A stretch of 64,000 nucleotides of DNA from Pseudomonas sp. GL-B-19 (GCF_019956415.1 NZ_JAHBDK010000042.1:186001-250000); one strand, 5' to 3'. Shown: positions 8,009 through 17,086, counted from the stretch's first letter. A program made the numbers and translations. Notes: a model not told the origin generated them from the sequence alone.

Positions 8009-9601
8009 ATGTTTGGTTCCAACGACGACAAGAAAGCCCCAGCTGCGGCTGGCGAGAAGAAAAGCCTGTTCGGATGGCTGCGCAAAAAGCCGCAGGAACC
8101 CGTCGTCGAACAGCCACAGCCACTTCCTGAGCCCACGCCGGCACCGGTTATAGAAGAAGCGCTCGCGCCGACTGTCTTGCCCATCGTCGAACCGGTGCTG
8201 CAACCGGTGGTCGAGCCTGATCTCGTTGCCGAAGTCGTTACCCAAGCGTCCCTGACACCGATTGCCGAACCCTGGCTGACGCTGCCGGTGGCCGAAGAGC
8301 CAGTGGCACTCGTTGAAGATGAATTGGCGCCACACATTACGCCGCCGATTCCTGCTCCGGCCGTGTTTGCGCCTGGGCCCGTTCAGGTTCCGGTGGTTGA
8401 ACCGGTTGTAGCACCAGTCGTTGTGGCTGCGCCTGAGCCGGTTGTTGCGCCAGTCGTCGTGGCTGCGCCTGAACCGGTTGTAGCACCAGTTGTAGTGGCC
8501 GAGCCTGAGCCGGTTGTTGCAGAGCCTGTGGTTCCTGCTTTCATTGCTCCGGTTGCTCCGGTTGCTCCGGTTGCTCCGGTTGCTCCGGTTGCTCCGGTAG
8601 TGCAGGCACCTGCACCGGTCGTCGCTCCCGTTGAAACGCCCGTCGAGTCGCCGCGTACAGAAGAATCCAAAGCCGGTTTCTTCGCCCGCCTAAAGCAAGG
8701 CCTGTCCAAGACCAGCGCCAGCATCGGCGAAGGCATGGCCAGCTTGTTTCTGGGCAGAAAGGCCATCGATGACGAGCTGCTCGAAGACCTCGAAACCCGT
8801 CTGCTGACCGCCGACGTTGGCGTCGAAGCCACGTCGGTGATCATCCAGCGCCTGACCCAAAAGGTCGCACGCAAGGAGCTGGCCGACTCCGATGCACTGT
8901 ACAAGTCTCTGCAAGCCGAGCTGGCCGCCATGCTCAAACCTGTCGAGCAACCGCTGAAAATCACCTCGCAGAACAAGCCGTTCGTGATTCTGGTGGTGGG
9001 CGTCAACGGCGCCGGCAAGACCACCACCATCGGTAAACTGGCGAAGAAGCTGCAGCTTGAAGGCAAGAAAGTCATGCTCGCGGCCGGTGACACCTTCCGC
9101 GCCGCAGCGGTCGAGCAATTGCAGGTCTGGGGCGAACGCAACAAGATCCCGGTCATCGCCCAGCACACCGGCGCCGACTCGGCATCGGTTATCTTTGATG
9201 CCGTTCAGGCGGCCAAGGCCCGCGGCATTGATGTACTGATCGCCGACACCGCCGGTCGACTGCACACCAAAGACAATTTGATGGAAGAACTGAAAAAAGT
9301 TCGCCGGGTCATCGGCAAGCTTGACGCCGACGCGCCGCACGAAGTGCTGTTGGTGCTCGATGCCGGCACCGGCCAGAACGCCATCAACCAGGCCAAACAA
9401 TTCAACCAGACCGTCGCACTGACTGGCCTGGCGCTGACCAAGCTCGACGGCACCGCCAAGGGTGGGGTGATTTTTGCCCTGGCCAAGCAGTTTGGCCTGC
9501 CGATCCGCTATATCGGCGTCGGTGAAGGCATCGACGATTTGCGTACCTTTGAAGCAGAACCCTTTGTCCAGGCACTGTTTGCCGAGCGGGAGCGTGCATG
9601 A
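8009..9601 (+). CDS. ftsY: Signal recognition particle receptor FtsY
   Basis: SRP receptor GTPase of 530 residues that docks ribosome-SRP complexes at the inner membrane. Residues 1-215 are the acidic A domain, extended by Pro-Val-Ala repeats: three 36-base units coding EPVVAPVVVAAP-like segments (8399-8506) and six 9-base units coding APV (8546-8599). The N domain follows, then the G domain with P-loop GVNGAGKTTT near residue 331, DTAGRLH, and TKLDGTAKGG. The N-terminus MFGSNDDKK contains an amphipathic stretch LFGWLRKKP likely to bind lipid. The stop overlaps the ftsE start by four bases (ATGA). Confidence 0.97.
   Translation: MFGSNDDKKAPAAAGEKKSLFGWLRKKPQEPVVEQPQPLPEPTPAPVIEEALAPTVLPIVEPVLQPVVEPDLVAEVVTQASLTPIAEPWLTLPVAEEPVALVEDELAPHITPPIPAPAVFAPGPVQVPVVEPVVAPVVVAAPEPVVAPVVVAAPEPVVAPVVVAEPEPVVAEPVVPAFIAPVAPVAPVAPVAPVAPVVQAPAPVVAPVETPVESPRTEESKAGFFARLKQGLSKTSASIGEGMASLFLGRKAIDDELLEDLETRLLTADVGVEATSVIIQRLTQKVARKELADSDALYKSLQAELAAMLKPVEQPLKITSQNKPFVILVVGVNGAGKTTTIGKLAKKLQLEGKKVMLAAGDTFRAAAVEQLQVWGERNKIPVIAQHTGADSASVIFDAVQAAKARGIDVLIADTAGRLHTKDNLMEELKKVRRVIGKLDADAPHEVLLVLDAGTGQNAINQAKQFNQTVALTGLALTKLDGTAKGGVIFALAKQFGLPIRYIGVGEGIDDLRTFEAEPFVQALFAERERA
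8399..8599 (+). repeat. In-frame tandem repeats in ftsY
   Basis: Two arrays lie within the ftsY A domain. Three 36-base units start at 8399, 8435 and 8471, with a partial fourth. A separate run of six 9-base units GCTCCGGTT occupies 8546-8599. Both keep the reading frame and encode Pro/Val/Ala-rich linker. They differ mainly at third codon positions, which suggests duplication followed by drift. Copy number is likely to vary between strains. Confidence 0.9.
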
Positions 9602-10269
9602 TTCGTTTCGAACAGGTCGGTAAACGCTACCCGAACGGTCACGTCGGCTTGCATGAGCTGAGCTTTCGAGTCCGTCGGGGCGAATTCTTGTTTGTAACCG
9701 GCCATTCCGGCGCCGGTAAAAGCACCTTGTTGCGTCTATTGCTGGCGATGGAGCGTCCGACCACTGGAAAATTGCTGTTGGCCGGCCAGGACCTCGCCAC
9801 CATCAGCAGCGCGCAGATTCCTTATCTTCGCCGGCAGATCGGCGTGGTTTTCCAGAATCACCAATTGCTGTTTGATCGCACGGTGTTCAACAACGTCGCG
9901 CTGCCCTTGCAGATCCTTGGCCTGTCGAAGGCCGAGATCGTCAAGCGCGTGGATTCGGCCCTGGAGCGCGTGGCGCTGTCGGACAAAACCGATTTGTACC
10001 CCGGCGACCTGTCCACCGGTCAGCAACAGCGCGTCGGCATTGCCCGCGCCATCGTTCATCGGCCGGCCTTGCTGCTGGCGGATGAGCCGACCGGTAACCT
10101 CGATCCGCGTCTGGCCGCCGAAATCATGGGCGTATTCGAAGACATCAATCGCTTGGGTACCAGTGTGCTGATCGCCAGTCACGACCTGGCGCTGATCGCC
10201 CGTATGCGCCACCGCATGCTGACGCTGCAGCGTGGTCGATTGATTGGCGACGGGGAGGCTGCCGAATGA
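9598..10269 (+). CDS. ftsE: Cell division ATP-binding protein FtsE
   Basis: A 223-residue ABC ATPase that, with FtsX, controls septal peptidoglycan hydrolases and divisome constriction at the inner face of the membrane. Walker A GHSGAGKST (about residues 36-44), signature LSTGQQQRV, Walker B LLLADEPTGNLD and the H-loop SHD are all intact. It is coupled to ftsY upstream and ftsX downstream by ATGA overlaps, so the three are one translational unit. Confidence 0.97.
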   Translation: MIRFEQVGKRYPNGHVGLHELSFRVRRGEFLFVTGHSGAGKSTLLRLLLAMERPTTGKLLLAGQDLATISSAQIPYLRRQIGVVFQNHQLLFDRTVFNNVALPLQILGLSKAEIVKRVDSALERVALSDKTDLYPGDLSTGQQQRVGIARAIVHRPALLLADEPTGNLDPRLAAEIMGVFEDINRLGTSVLIASHDLALIARMRHRMLTLQRGRLIGDGEAAE

Positions 10270-11291
10270 GTGCGACACGCAGCCCCAAAGTTTCCGAACG
10301 CGTAGCCCCGAAGGCTGCCGATCCGCAACCGCAAAAGAAAAAACACGACGACGATGACGACGGCCCGGACTTCGCCACGTTGTTCCGCGCCTGGGTCGAA
10401 AGCCATCGCGCGAGTCTGCTGGACAGCTTGCGTCGCTTGGGCAAGCAGCCCATAGGCAGCTTTTTCACCTGCATGGTGATGGCCGTTGCTCTGAGTTTGC
10501 CGATGGGGCTGTCACTTTTGCTGAGTAACGTCGAGCGGCTGGGCGGTTCCTGGCAGCGTGCGGCGCAAATTTCCCTGTACCTGCAATTGGAAGCCAGCCC
10601 CGCTGAGGGCGAGTCGTTGCGCGAGCAGATCAAAGGCATGCCGGGCGTAGCGGATGCGCAATATGTTGGTCGCGATCAGGCTCTGGAAGAGTTTCAGCAG
10701 CAGTCCGGCTTGGGCGACGCGCTCAAGGAATTGCCGGAAAACCCGTTGCCTGGCGTGGTTCTGGTGACGCCGAAGGAAGTCGACAAGCCTGCGCTTGAAG
10801 CATTAAGACAAAAACTTTCCGAGCTGCCGAAGGTACAACAGGCGCAACTTGATCTAGTCTGGGTCGAGCGTCTGGCCGCCATCCTCAAGCTGGGCGACCG
10901 TTTTGTCTTCGGTCTGACCGTGCTGCTGGTTTCTGCATTACTTTTGGTGATAGGTAATACCATTCGTCTTCATATTGAAAACCGCCGCACAGAGATAGAA
11001 GTGATTAAACTCGTCGGCGGCACTGACAGCTATGTGCGCAGACCCTTTCTGTATATGGGCGCACTTTATGGCTTCGGTGCGGGGATGCTGTCCTGGGGTG
11101 TACTGGCGTTTGGCTTGAACTGGCTGAATGAATCGGTGGTTGGGCTGGCCGGTTTGTACGGCAGTGATTTTGCGCTGGCCGGAGTACCAGCTGCCGACGG
11201 TCTGTCTCTCTTGCTTGGCGCGGTGCTGTTGGGGTATATCGGTGCATGGATTGCAGTCGCACGCCACCTGAGGGAGCTTGCGCCTAAGTAG
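10266..11291 (+). CDS. ftsX: Cell division protein FtsX
   Basis: A 341-residue inner-membrane partner of FtsE. The charged N-terminal tail includes a lysine/aspartate cluster (KKKHDDDDDG), followed by TM1 (about residues 68-88), a periplasmic loop of about 130 residues that recruits hydrolase activators, and three more membrane segments starting at FVFGLTVLLVSALLLVIG. The last motif before the final helices, FLYMGALYGFGAG, matches FtsX. The N-terminal acidic-lysine extension is longer than in E. coli. Confidence 0.95.
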   Translation: MSATRSPKVSERVAPKAADPQPQKKKHDDDDDGPDFATLFRAWVESHRASLLDSLRRLGKQPIGSFFTCMVMAVALSLPMGLSLLLSNVERLGGSWQRAAQISLYLQLEASPAEGESLREQIKGMPGVADAQYVGRDQALEEFQQQSGLGDALKELPENPLPGVVLVTPKEVDKPALEALRQKLSELPKVQQAQLDLVWVERLAAILKLGDRFVFGLTVLLVSALLLVIGNTIRLHIENRRTEIEVIKLVGGTDSYVRRPFLYMGALYGFGAGMLSWGVLAFGLNWLNESVVGLAGLYGSDFALAGVPAADGLSLLLGAVLLGYIGAWIAVARHLRELAPK

Positions 11292-11403
11292 TATCATTTT
11301 GCTCGTATTGACCTTTCAGCGTTTATGGGAACTTGTCTTTCGGTTTCCGGTCAATTTTCGCAGTGCTGAACTGCACGAGTTTGTAAGTGGGAGGTTTTTT
11401 CGT

Positions 11404-12258
11404 ATGACCAATTCTTTGCAACCTGCATATGCTCTGGTCCCGGGTGCGAACCTGGAGGCCTATGTGCACACCGTGAACAGCATTCCATTGCTGACGCTGG
11501 AGCAGGAGCGTGAACTGGCCGAGAGTCTCTATTATGAGCAGGATTTGGGGGCGGCTCGGCAGATGGTGCTCGCCCACCTGCGTTTTGTCGTACATATCGC
11601 CCGTAGCTATTCCGGCTACGGTCTGGCTCAGGCTGACCTGATTCAGGAAGGCAACGTCGGCCTGATGAAGGCGGTCAAGCGCTTCAACCCGGAAATGGGT
11701 GTGCGTCTGGTTTCGTTCGCGGTGCACTGGATCAAGGCGGAAATCCATGAGTTCATCCTGCGCAACTGGCGCATCGTGAAAGTCGCGACCACCAAGGCTC
11801 AGCGCAAGTTGTTCTTCAACCTGCGCAGCCAGAAGAAGCGTCTGGCCTGGTTGAATAACGAGGAAGTCCACCGTGTGGCGGAAAGCCTCGGCGTAGAGCC
11901 GCGGGAAGTCCGTGAGATGGAAAGTCGCCTGACTGGCCATGACATGGCCTTCGACCCGGCCGCGGAAGCGGACGACGACAGTGCTTTCCAGTCGCCAGCC
12001 AACTATCTGGAAGACCACCGGTACGACCCGGCCCGTCAACTGGAAGATGCTGACTGGAGCGACAACTCCAACCACAACCTGCACGAAGCACTGGAAGTGC
12101 TGGACGACCGCAGCCGTGACATCCTTTATCAGCGCTGGTTGGCTGAAGAGAAAGCCACGCTGCACGACCTGGCGCAGAAGTACAACGTGTCGGCCGAGCG
12201 TATCCGTCAGCTCGAGAAGAGCGCGATGAACAAGCTCAAGTTGTCGATTGCGGCATAA
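11404..12258 (+). CDS. rpoH: Heat-shock sigma factor RpoH (sigma-32)
   Basis: Alternative sigma factor of 284 residues for heat-shock promoters. Region 2 shows DLIQEGNVGLMKAVKRF and VSFAVHWIKAEIHEF; the RpoH box, involved in regulated degradation, reads AQRKLFFNLR; region 4 ends in SAERIRQLEKSAM. I chose ATG 11404, preceded by GGGAGG, over in-frame starts in the ftsX tail because it gives the usual N-terminus MTNSLQPAY and the family length. The 112-base gap after ftsX could hold its own promoter and a temperature-sensitive leader; I could not verify either. Confidence 0.97.
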   Translation: MTNSLQPAYALVPGANLEAYVHTVNSIPLLTLEQERELAESLYYEQDLGAARQMVLAHLRFVVHIARSYSGYGLAQADLIQEGNVGLMKAVKRFNPEMGVRLVSFAVHWIKAEIHEFILRNWRIVKVATTKAQRKLFFNLRSQKKRLAWLNNEEVHRVAESLGVEPREVREMESRLTGHDMAFDPAAEADDDSAFQSPANYLEDHRYDPARQLEDADWSDNSNHNLHEALEVLDDRSRDILYQRWLAEEKATLHDLAQKYNVSAERIRQLEKSAMNKLKLSIAA

Positions 12259-12274
12259 CCTGCGAACCGGCAAT

Positions 12275-12307
12275 AAAAAACGCCCCGATCATTGATCGGG
12301 GCGTTTT
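12275..12307. terminator. Rho-independent terminator, bidirectional
   Basis: A perfect stem CGCCCCGATCA / TGATCGGGGCG with a one-base loop centre, flanked by A-run on the left and T-run on the right. It lies 16 bases after rpoH and serves both rpoH and the convergent mtgA. Confidence 0.95.
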
Positions 12308-12359
12308 TGTGTGTGCCCAATATTTTTGCCACACCACAGCCCCCTGTAGGGGCGTCGAG

Positions 12360-13082
12360 TTATTGAGACCAAGGTGCCCGGCGCGAATCATTGAGGCCAA
12401 CCAGATAACTGTCACCACCCAACTGACTCATCTGCCGCCGAATCCAGCCTGCACGTCGTGCGACGTAGTTGGTCGGATGGCTCGCGCTCCACACTCGCGG
12501 GTTGGGCAATACGGCGGCCAGCAAGCTCGATTGCTGACGACTAAGGCTTTTAGCGCTCACACCAAAGTGATGCCGTGCCGCAGCCTCTGCCCCAAACACG
12601 CCGTCATCCCACTCGACGCTGTTGAGATACACCTCAAGAATCCGCTGTTTGGGCCAGAACACTTCGATCAATCCGGTAAACCAGGCTTCCAGGCCTTTGC
12701 GCAACCAACTGCGGCCAGACCACAGGAACAGATTTTTCGACACTTGCTGGCTCAGCGTGCTGGCACCGCGAATCGAACCGCCCAGTTCGTTATGAGCCAG
12801 TGCCGCCTGAATCGCGCCGAAGTCAAAGCCCCAGTGTTCAGGGAATTTCTGATCCTCACCGGCAATCACCGCGACTTTCAGGTCATCGGAGATTTCATCC
12901 CATGGCTTCCAGGTCCGTTGCAGGTCAATCGGCTCGCCGTCGAACCAGGATTCGATCTTGCGTTCGACCATCAACGCCGTTCCCGGCGGCGGCACCACGC
13001 GAAAAATCAGCACCAGCAATACGCTGCCACCCGCGAACCAGAGCACGGCCTTTGTGAATCGTCGCAAAAATATACGCAGCAT
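12360..13082 (-). CDS. mtgA: Monofunctional biosynthetic peptidoglycan transglycosylase
   Basis: A 240-residue glycosyltransferase-51 enzyme that polymerises lipid II into glycan strands at the periplasmic face of the inner membrane. One N-terminal membrane anchor (about residues 13-30) precedes the catalytic domain. The GT51 motifs are visible: EDQKFPEHWGFDF with the catalytic Glu, then GASTLSQQVSKNLFLW, RKGLEAWFTGLIE and KQRILEVYLNSVEWDDGVFG. No transpeptidase domain follows, which separates it from class A penicillin-binding proteins. Confidence 0.95.
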   Translation of the reverse strand: MLRIFLRRFTKAVLWFAGGSVLLVLIFRVVPPPGTALMVERKIESWFDGEPIDLQRTWKPWDEISDDLKVAVIAGEDQKFPEHWGFDFGAIQAALAHNELGGSIRGASTLSQQVSKNLFLWSGRSWLRKGLEAWFTGLIEVFWPKQRILEVYLNSVEWDDGVFGAEAAARHHFGVSAKSLSRQQSSLLAAVLPNPRVWSASHPTNYVARRAGWIRRQMSQLGGDSYLVGLNDSRRAPWSQ

Positions 13083-13156
13083 AGAGATGGCTTGGCCGAA
13101 CCCGTTGAGCGGGCCATTATACAGACCCTGTTGATCGAGTCTGACTGGAGTTCTTC

Positions 13157-13528
13157 ATGCTGCGTGGCTTTTTGATGCTGGCCGCTTTCTTCGGTTTCAC
13201 CGGCGTTGCCTTGGGCGCGTTCGCCGCACATGGCCTGAAAAACCGTCTGACCCCCGAGTACCTGGCGATTTTCCACACCGGCGTCACCTACCATCTGGTG
13301 CACACCCTGGCATTGCTGGGCGTAGCGTTGCTCGCCACGCAGATTCCGGGGCGTTTGATCACCTGGGCCGGCGCCTCGTTTGCGATTGGCATCCTGCTGT
13401 TTTCCGGCAGTCTGTACCTGCTGACCCTGACCGGCGTCAGCAAGCTGGGGATCGTCACGCCCTTCGGCGGGCTCGCATTCCTGGTGGGCTGGGTGTGCCT
13501 GGGGCTTGCCGCTTGGCGGTTGAGCTGA
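13157..13528 (+). CDS. DUF423 family small membrane protein
   Basis: A 123-residue integral membrane protein with about four hydrophobic segments and the DUF423 (YgdD-like) signature GAFAAHGL followed by an H-x7-H pattern in FHTGVTYHLVHTLALL. The function of the family is not established. It is preceded by a GGAG site (13149-13152) and stands alone between mtgA (divergent) and thiS. Confidence 0.85.
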   Translation: MLRGFLMLAAFFGFTGVALGAFAAHGLKNRLTPEYLAIFHTGVTYHLVHTLALLGVALLATQIPGRLITWAGASFAIGILLFSGSLYLLTLTGVSKLGIVTPFGGLAFLVGWVCLGLAAWRLS

Positions 13529-13618
13529 CCGGGTGGTCCATTTCATGACGAATGGCTTGGGTCGCCAAGACTGATCGGGCTAGAATGCCAGCCCCTAAAA
13601 ATGATGGCGGCATTCGGT

Positions 13619-13819
13619 ATGCGCATTCAGTTGAACGGCGAATCCCTTGAACTGCCCGACGGTGAAACCGTTGCGGCCCTGCTGACCCGTCTGGAACTGA
13701 CCGGACGCCGGGTGGCGGTTGAACTCAATCTGGATATCGTCCCGCGCAGTCAGCATGCCGACACCACGCTGAACGACGGCGACAGCGTCGAAGTGGTTCA
13801 CGCCATCGGCGGCGGCTAG
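13619..13819 (+). CDS. thiS: Sulfur carrier protein ThiS
   Basis: A 66-residue ubiquitin-fold protein ending in the required Gly-Gly (AIGGG). Its C-terminus is adenylated and thiocarboxylated to supply sulfur for the thiazole ring of thiamine. I chose ATG 13619 (MRIQLNGESLELP) rather than the ATG at 13601, since the shorter form matches the normal ThiS length. thiG follows 60 bases downstream, so sulfur carrier and thiazole synthase are co-expressed. Confidence 0.95.
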   Translation: MRIQLNGESLELPDGETVAALLTRLELTGRRVAVELNLDIVPRSQHADTTLNDGDSVEVVHAIGGG

Positions 13820-13879
13820 CCGTGCATCCCGCCAGGGCTCAGAATTCTGCAAGAACCTCACCCCTACAGAGGATTTCCC

Positions 13880-14674
13880 ATGAGCATCGTTCGTAGCGAC
13901 AAGCCCTTCGTCCTGGCCGGTCGTACTTACCAGTCGCGTTTGCTGGTAGGCACCGGCAAGTACCGCGACATGGAAGAAACCCGCCTGGCTATCGAAGCCT
14001 CGGGTGCCGAGATCGTCACGTTCGCGGTGCGCCGCACCAACCTCGGCCAGAACCCGGGCGAACCGAACCTGCTCGAAGTCCTGTCGCCGGATCGCTACAC
14101 CTTCCTGCCTAACACCGCTGGTTGCTTCGATGCTACCGAGGCTGTGCGCACCTGCCGCCTGGCCCGTGAGCTGCTCGGCGGCCACAATCTGGTGAAGCTG
14201 GAAGTGCTGGCCGACCAGAAAACCCTGTTTCCCAACGTGATCGAAACCCTCAAGGCCGCCGAAGTGCTGGTCAAGGAAGGTTTCGATGTGATGGTCTACA
14301 CCAGCGATGACCCGATCATTGCCCGTCAACTGGCGGAAATCGGCTGCATTGCGGTCATGCCGCTGGCCGGCCTGATCGGCACGGGCCTGGGGATCTGCAA
14401 CCCGTACAACCTGCAGATCATCCTCGAAGAAGCCAAGATTCCTGTGCTGGTGGATGCCGGTGTCGGCACCGCTTCCGATGCCACCATCGCCATGGAACTG
14501 GGCTGCGAAGCGGTGCTGATGAACTCGGCCATCGCCCATGCCCAGCAGCCGGTCATGATGGCTGAAGCCATGAAACACGCCATCGTTGCAGGTCGCCTGG
14601 CCTACCTCGCCGGCCGCATGCCGAAAAAACTCTATGCCAGCGCCTCCTCGCCGCTGGATGGTCTGATCAAGTAA
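13880..14674 (+). CDS. thiG: Thiazole synthase ThiG
   Basis: A 264-residue TIM-barrel enzyme that condenses 1-deoxy-D-xylulose 5-phosphate, dehydroglycine and ThiS thiocarboxylate into the thiazole phosphate of thiamine. Typical segments are LLVGTGKYRDMEETR, EIVTFAVRRTN, VMPLAGLIGTGLGI and VDAGVGTASDA. A GAGG site precedes the start. It forms an operon with thiS upstream and trmB nine bases downstream. Confidence 0.97.
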   Translation: MSIVRSDKPFVLAGRTYQSRLLVGTGKYRDMEETRLAIEASGAEIVTFAVRRTNLGQNPGEPNLLEVLSPDRYTFLPNTAGCFDATEAVRTCRLARELLGGHNLVKLEVLADQKTLFPNVIETLKAAEVLVKEGFDVMVYTSDDPIIARQLAEIGCIAVMPLAGLIGTGLGICNPYNLQIILEEAKIPVLVDAGVGTASDATIAMELGCEAVLMNSAIAHAQQPVMMAEAMKHAIVAGRLAYLAGRMPKKLYASASSPLDGLIK

Positions 14675-14683
14675 GAGCCATTG

Positions 14684-15409
14684 ATGACTGAATCAAACGA
14701 CACGCCAATCCAGACGGAAGAAGGCGAAGAACGCCAACACCGCCGCATCAAGAGTTTTGTGATGCGCGCCGGGCGCATGACTGAAGGCCAGCAAAAAGGT
14801 CTGGAGCAGGGCACGCCGCTGTTCGTGCTGCCGTTGGCCGACGCGCCGGTGGACTTCGATCAGGTGTTCGGCCGTTCGGCGCCGCGCTCGCTGGAAATCG
14901 GTTTCGGCATGGGCCATTCGCTGCTGGAAATGGCCGCGGCCTCGCCGGAACAGGATTTCATTGGCGTGGAAGTTCACCGTCCAGGTGTTGGCGCGCTGCT
15001 CAATGGCGTGCTGACACAGGGCCTGACTAACCTGCGGGTTTATGATTGCGACGCGATTGAAGTGCTCAATCGCTGCATCGCCGACAACAGCCTCGATCGC
15101 CTGATGCTGTTTTTCCCGGACCCGTGGCACAAGAGCCGTCACCACAAGCGCCGTATCGTTCAGGCGTCATTCGCCGAATTGGTGCGCAGCAAGTTGAAGG
15201 TCGGCGGTGTGCTGCACATGGCCACCGACTGGGAACCGTACGCCGCGTACATGCTGGAAGTGATGAACGTCGCCCCGGGCTATCGCAACCTTGCCGAAGA
15301 CGGCAAGTGCGTCCCGCGTCCGACCGAACGCCCGATCACCAAGTTCGAACGCCGCGGCGAACGTCTTGGGCATGGCGTGTGGGACCTGAAGTTCGAAAAA
15401 CAGTCCTGA
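14684..15409 (+). CDS. trmB: tRNA (guanine-46-N7)-methyltransferase
   Basis: A 241-residue SAM-dependent enzyme that forms m7G46 in the variable loop of tRNAs. It has the SAM-binding motif LEIGFGMGHSLLEMA and the family signature FPDPWHKSRHHKRR, with substrate residues in the C-terminal TKFERRGERLGHG. ATG 14684 was chosen; the TTG just before it adds only one residue. It sits nine bases after thiG in the thiSG operon. Confidence 0.95.
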   Translation: MTESNDTPIQTEEGEERQHRRIKSFVMRAGRMTEGQQKGLEQGTPLFVLPLADAPVDFDQVFGRSAPRSLEIGFGMGHSLLEMAAASPEQDFIGVEVHRPGVGALLNGVLTQGLTNLRVYDCDAIEVLNRCIADNSLDRLMLFFPDPWHKSRHHKRRIVQASFAELVRSKLKVGGVLHMATDWEPYAAYMLEVMNVAPGYRNLAEDGKCVPRPTERPITKFERRGERLGHGVWDLKFEKQS

Positions 15410-15419
15410 GCTTAAAATC

Positions 15420-15511
15420 TGTAGGAGCCGAGCTTGCTCGCGATGAGGCCATAACATTCAACATGTATGCTGACTGTTAAACCGCCATCGCGAGCAAGCT
15501 CGGCTCCTACA
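15420..15511. repeat. REP pair (inverted)
   Basis: Arms 15420-15445 (TGTAGGAGCCGAGCTTGCTC and onward) and 15486-15511 are reverse complements, with a 40-base loop. It lies between the convergent trmB and DUF3392 genes and belongs to the GAGCAAGCTCGGCTCC subclass. Confidence 0.9.
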
Positions 15512-15534
15512 GTTGTTTTGGGTGTAGCCAAAGT

Positions 15535-15858
15535 TCAGCGGCGGTCGGCGACGACACCGATGAGCACCAGCACCACTAACAACACCGGAGCAAGGCTGTA
15601 GTTGTTGAACTGACCCAGGCCTTTGACGATCCACGGCGTGGCGTAGATCAACGCGGCGCCGCTGCCGATCAAGCACAGCAGGGCCATCAGCGGGACGCGC
15701 AGGGCGCCGGCAATGCTGCCCAGGCGTTGCTCGACCCAGCCTTTGAAATCCGAACCGAACAGCACCAGCAGGCAGCCCACCAAGGCCAGGGCGATTTCCG
15801 ATAAGTTGCTGCGGCTCCAGCGGGACACCGTGGCGAGCAGGTCGAGTATCAAATCCAT
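15535..15858 (-). CDS. DUF3392 family inner-membrane protein
   Basis: A 107-residue protein with three hydrophobic segments (about residues 21-36, 54-76 and 86-104), resembling the DUF3392 family of uncharacterised small membrane proteins. It follows the hemW-like gene on the same strand by 22 bases and probably belongs to the metX-metW operon. No enzymatic motif is visible. Confidence 0.75.
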   Translation of the reverse strand: MDLILDLLATVSRWSRSNLSEIALALVGCLLVLFGSDFKGWVEQRLGSIAGALRVPLMALLCLIGSGAALIYATPWIVKGLGQFNNYSLAPVLLVVLVLIGVVADRR

Positions 15859-15880
15859 TCGTTTTCCCTTAGGGCTGAAA

Positions 15881-17086
15881 TCAGCTCAGAAATTTTTGCA
15901 GCAAGTCATTGAGAAACAGCTGTCCGCGCTCGGTGGCCGCCAGACGTGACGGTTCGACCTGCAACAAGCCACTTTGTTCGGCTTCGCGGCGGTGTTCGGC
16001 GAGGCTTTCCAGGCTCAGCCCGGTGCGTTCTGGATAGAGCCGCGATTCGACACCCTCGGTCAGGCGCAGCGCGTTCATCAAAAACTCGAACGGCATCTCA
16101 TCGTTGGTCAGTGCTTTCTCACCCGCCTTGAAGCTTTTGGCCGGGTTGAGGTAATCCTTCGGCAAACGCGTCTTCCAGGTACGCACGATGCGCCCGTCCG
16201 GATGGCTGAGTTTGCCGTGGGCGCCGGCGCCAATGCCGATGAAGTCGCCGAAGCTCCAGTAATTGAGGTTGTGCCGCGCCGGGCGACCGGGCTGGGCGTA
16301 AGCCGAGACTTCGTATTGCGCGTAACCGTGTTCGGCCAGCAGCGCCTGCCCCGCTTCCTGAATGTCCCACAACGTGTCGTCTTCCGGCAGCGTCGGCGGC
16401 TGGTTCCAGAACACCGTGTTCGGCTCCAGCGTCAGCTGATACCAAGACAGATGGGTCGGCTTCAAGGCGATGGCCTGGCGCAGGTCGCTCAGCGCATCGT
16501 CCAGCGACTGGTCGGGCAAACCGTGCATCAAGTCCAGATTGAAGTTATCGAACCCGGCCAGACGCGCCATGCCGGCGGCACGCACTGCTTCGTCACCGTT
16601 GTGAATCCGCCCCAATGCCTTGAGTTTTTCTTCCTGAAAGCTCTGGATTCCGATCGACAGGCGATTGATACCCAAGGCGCGATAAGCAACAAACTTCTCT
16701 TGCTCGAACGTCCCCGGATTGGCTTCCAGGGTGATTTCGATGTCGCTGGCAAACGGAATGCGCTGTTCAACACCTTTGAGCAAACGGCCCAAGGCTTCGG
16801 CGCTGAACAGGCTTGGTGTGCCTCCGCCAAAGAAAATCGAACTCAGCTCACGGCCATACACCGCGTGCAGGTCCTGATCGAGGTCGGCCAGTAGTGCGTC
16901 GACGTACTCCTCTTCCGGCAGCACCGGGCTGGCGGTGTGGGAGTTGAAGTCGCAATAAGGGCATTTGCGCACACACCACGGGATGTGGATGTACAACGCC
17001 AAGGGCGGCAACACGGGCAGTGCCGCCCGTGGCGATTGGGCGTCGCCGCCGAAGATCAGCGGTGACGCGGATGAGTCGTGAGTCAT
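15881..17086 (-). CDS. hemW: Radical SAM heme chaperone HemW-like protein
   Basis: A 401-residue radical SAM protein related to oxygen-independent coproporphyrinogen oxidase. The [4Fe-4S] cluster motif CxxxCxxC is in HIPWCVRKCPYCDF; GGGTPSL and the SAM-binding segment EANPGT follow, and the C-terminal HemN domain contains LMNALRLTEGV. HemW proteins bind heme and are thought to deliver it to respiratory enzymes rather than oxidise the porphyrin. The start at 17086 gives MTHDSSASP and a four-base ATGA overlap with the rdgB stop; the longer open frame upstream lies inside rdgB and is rejected. Confidence 0.9.
   Translation of the reverse strand: MTHDSSASPLIFGGDAQSPRAALPVLPPLALYIHIPWCVRKCPYCDFNSHTASPVLPEEEYVDALLADLDQDLHAVYGRELSSIFFGGGTPSLFSAEALGRLLKGVEQRIPFASDIEITLEANPGTFEQEKFVAYRALGINRLSIGIQSFQEEKLKALGRIHNGDEAVRAAGMARLAGFDNFNLDLMHGLPDQSLDDALSDLRQAIALKPTHLSWYQLTLEPNTVFWNQPPTLPEDDTLWDIQEAGQALLAEHGYAQYEVSAYAQPGRPARHNLNYWSFGDFIGIGAGAHGKLSHPDGRIVRTWKTRLPKDYLNPAKSFKAGEKALTNDEMPFEFLMNALRLTEGVESRLYPERTGLSLESLAEHRREAEQSGLLQVEPSRLAATERGQLFLNDLLQKFLS

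Noticed and set aside
8399..8599. Possible CRISPR or satellite array
   Set aside because: Units are directly adjacent with no spacers and keep the ftsY frame, so they are coding repeats.
8383..9168. Antisense frame with long Gly/Thr/Ala repeats opposite ftsY
   Set aside because: The repeats are only the reverse reading of the ftsY Pro/Val/Ala repeats.
11278..11403. Longer N-terminus for RpoH
   Set aside because: In-frame codons extend into the end of ftsX but the extra residues do not resemble sigma factors, and GGGAGG precedes ATG 11404.
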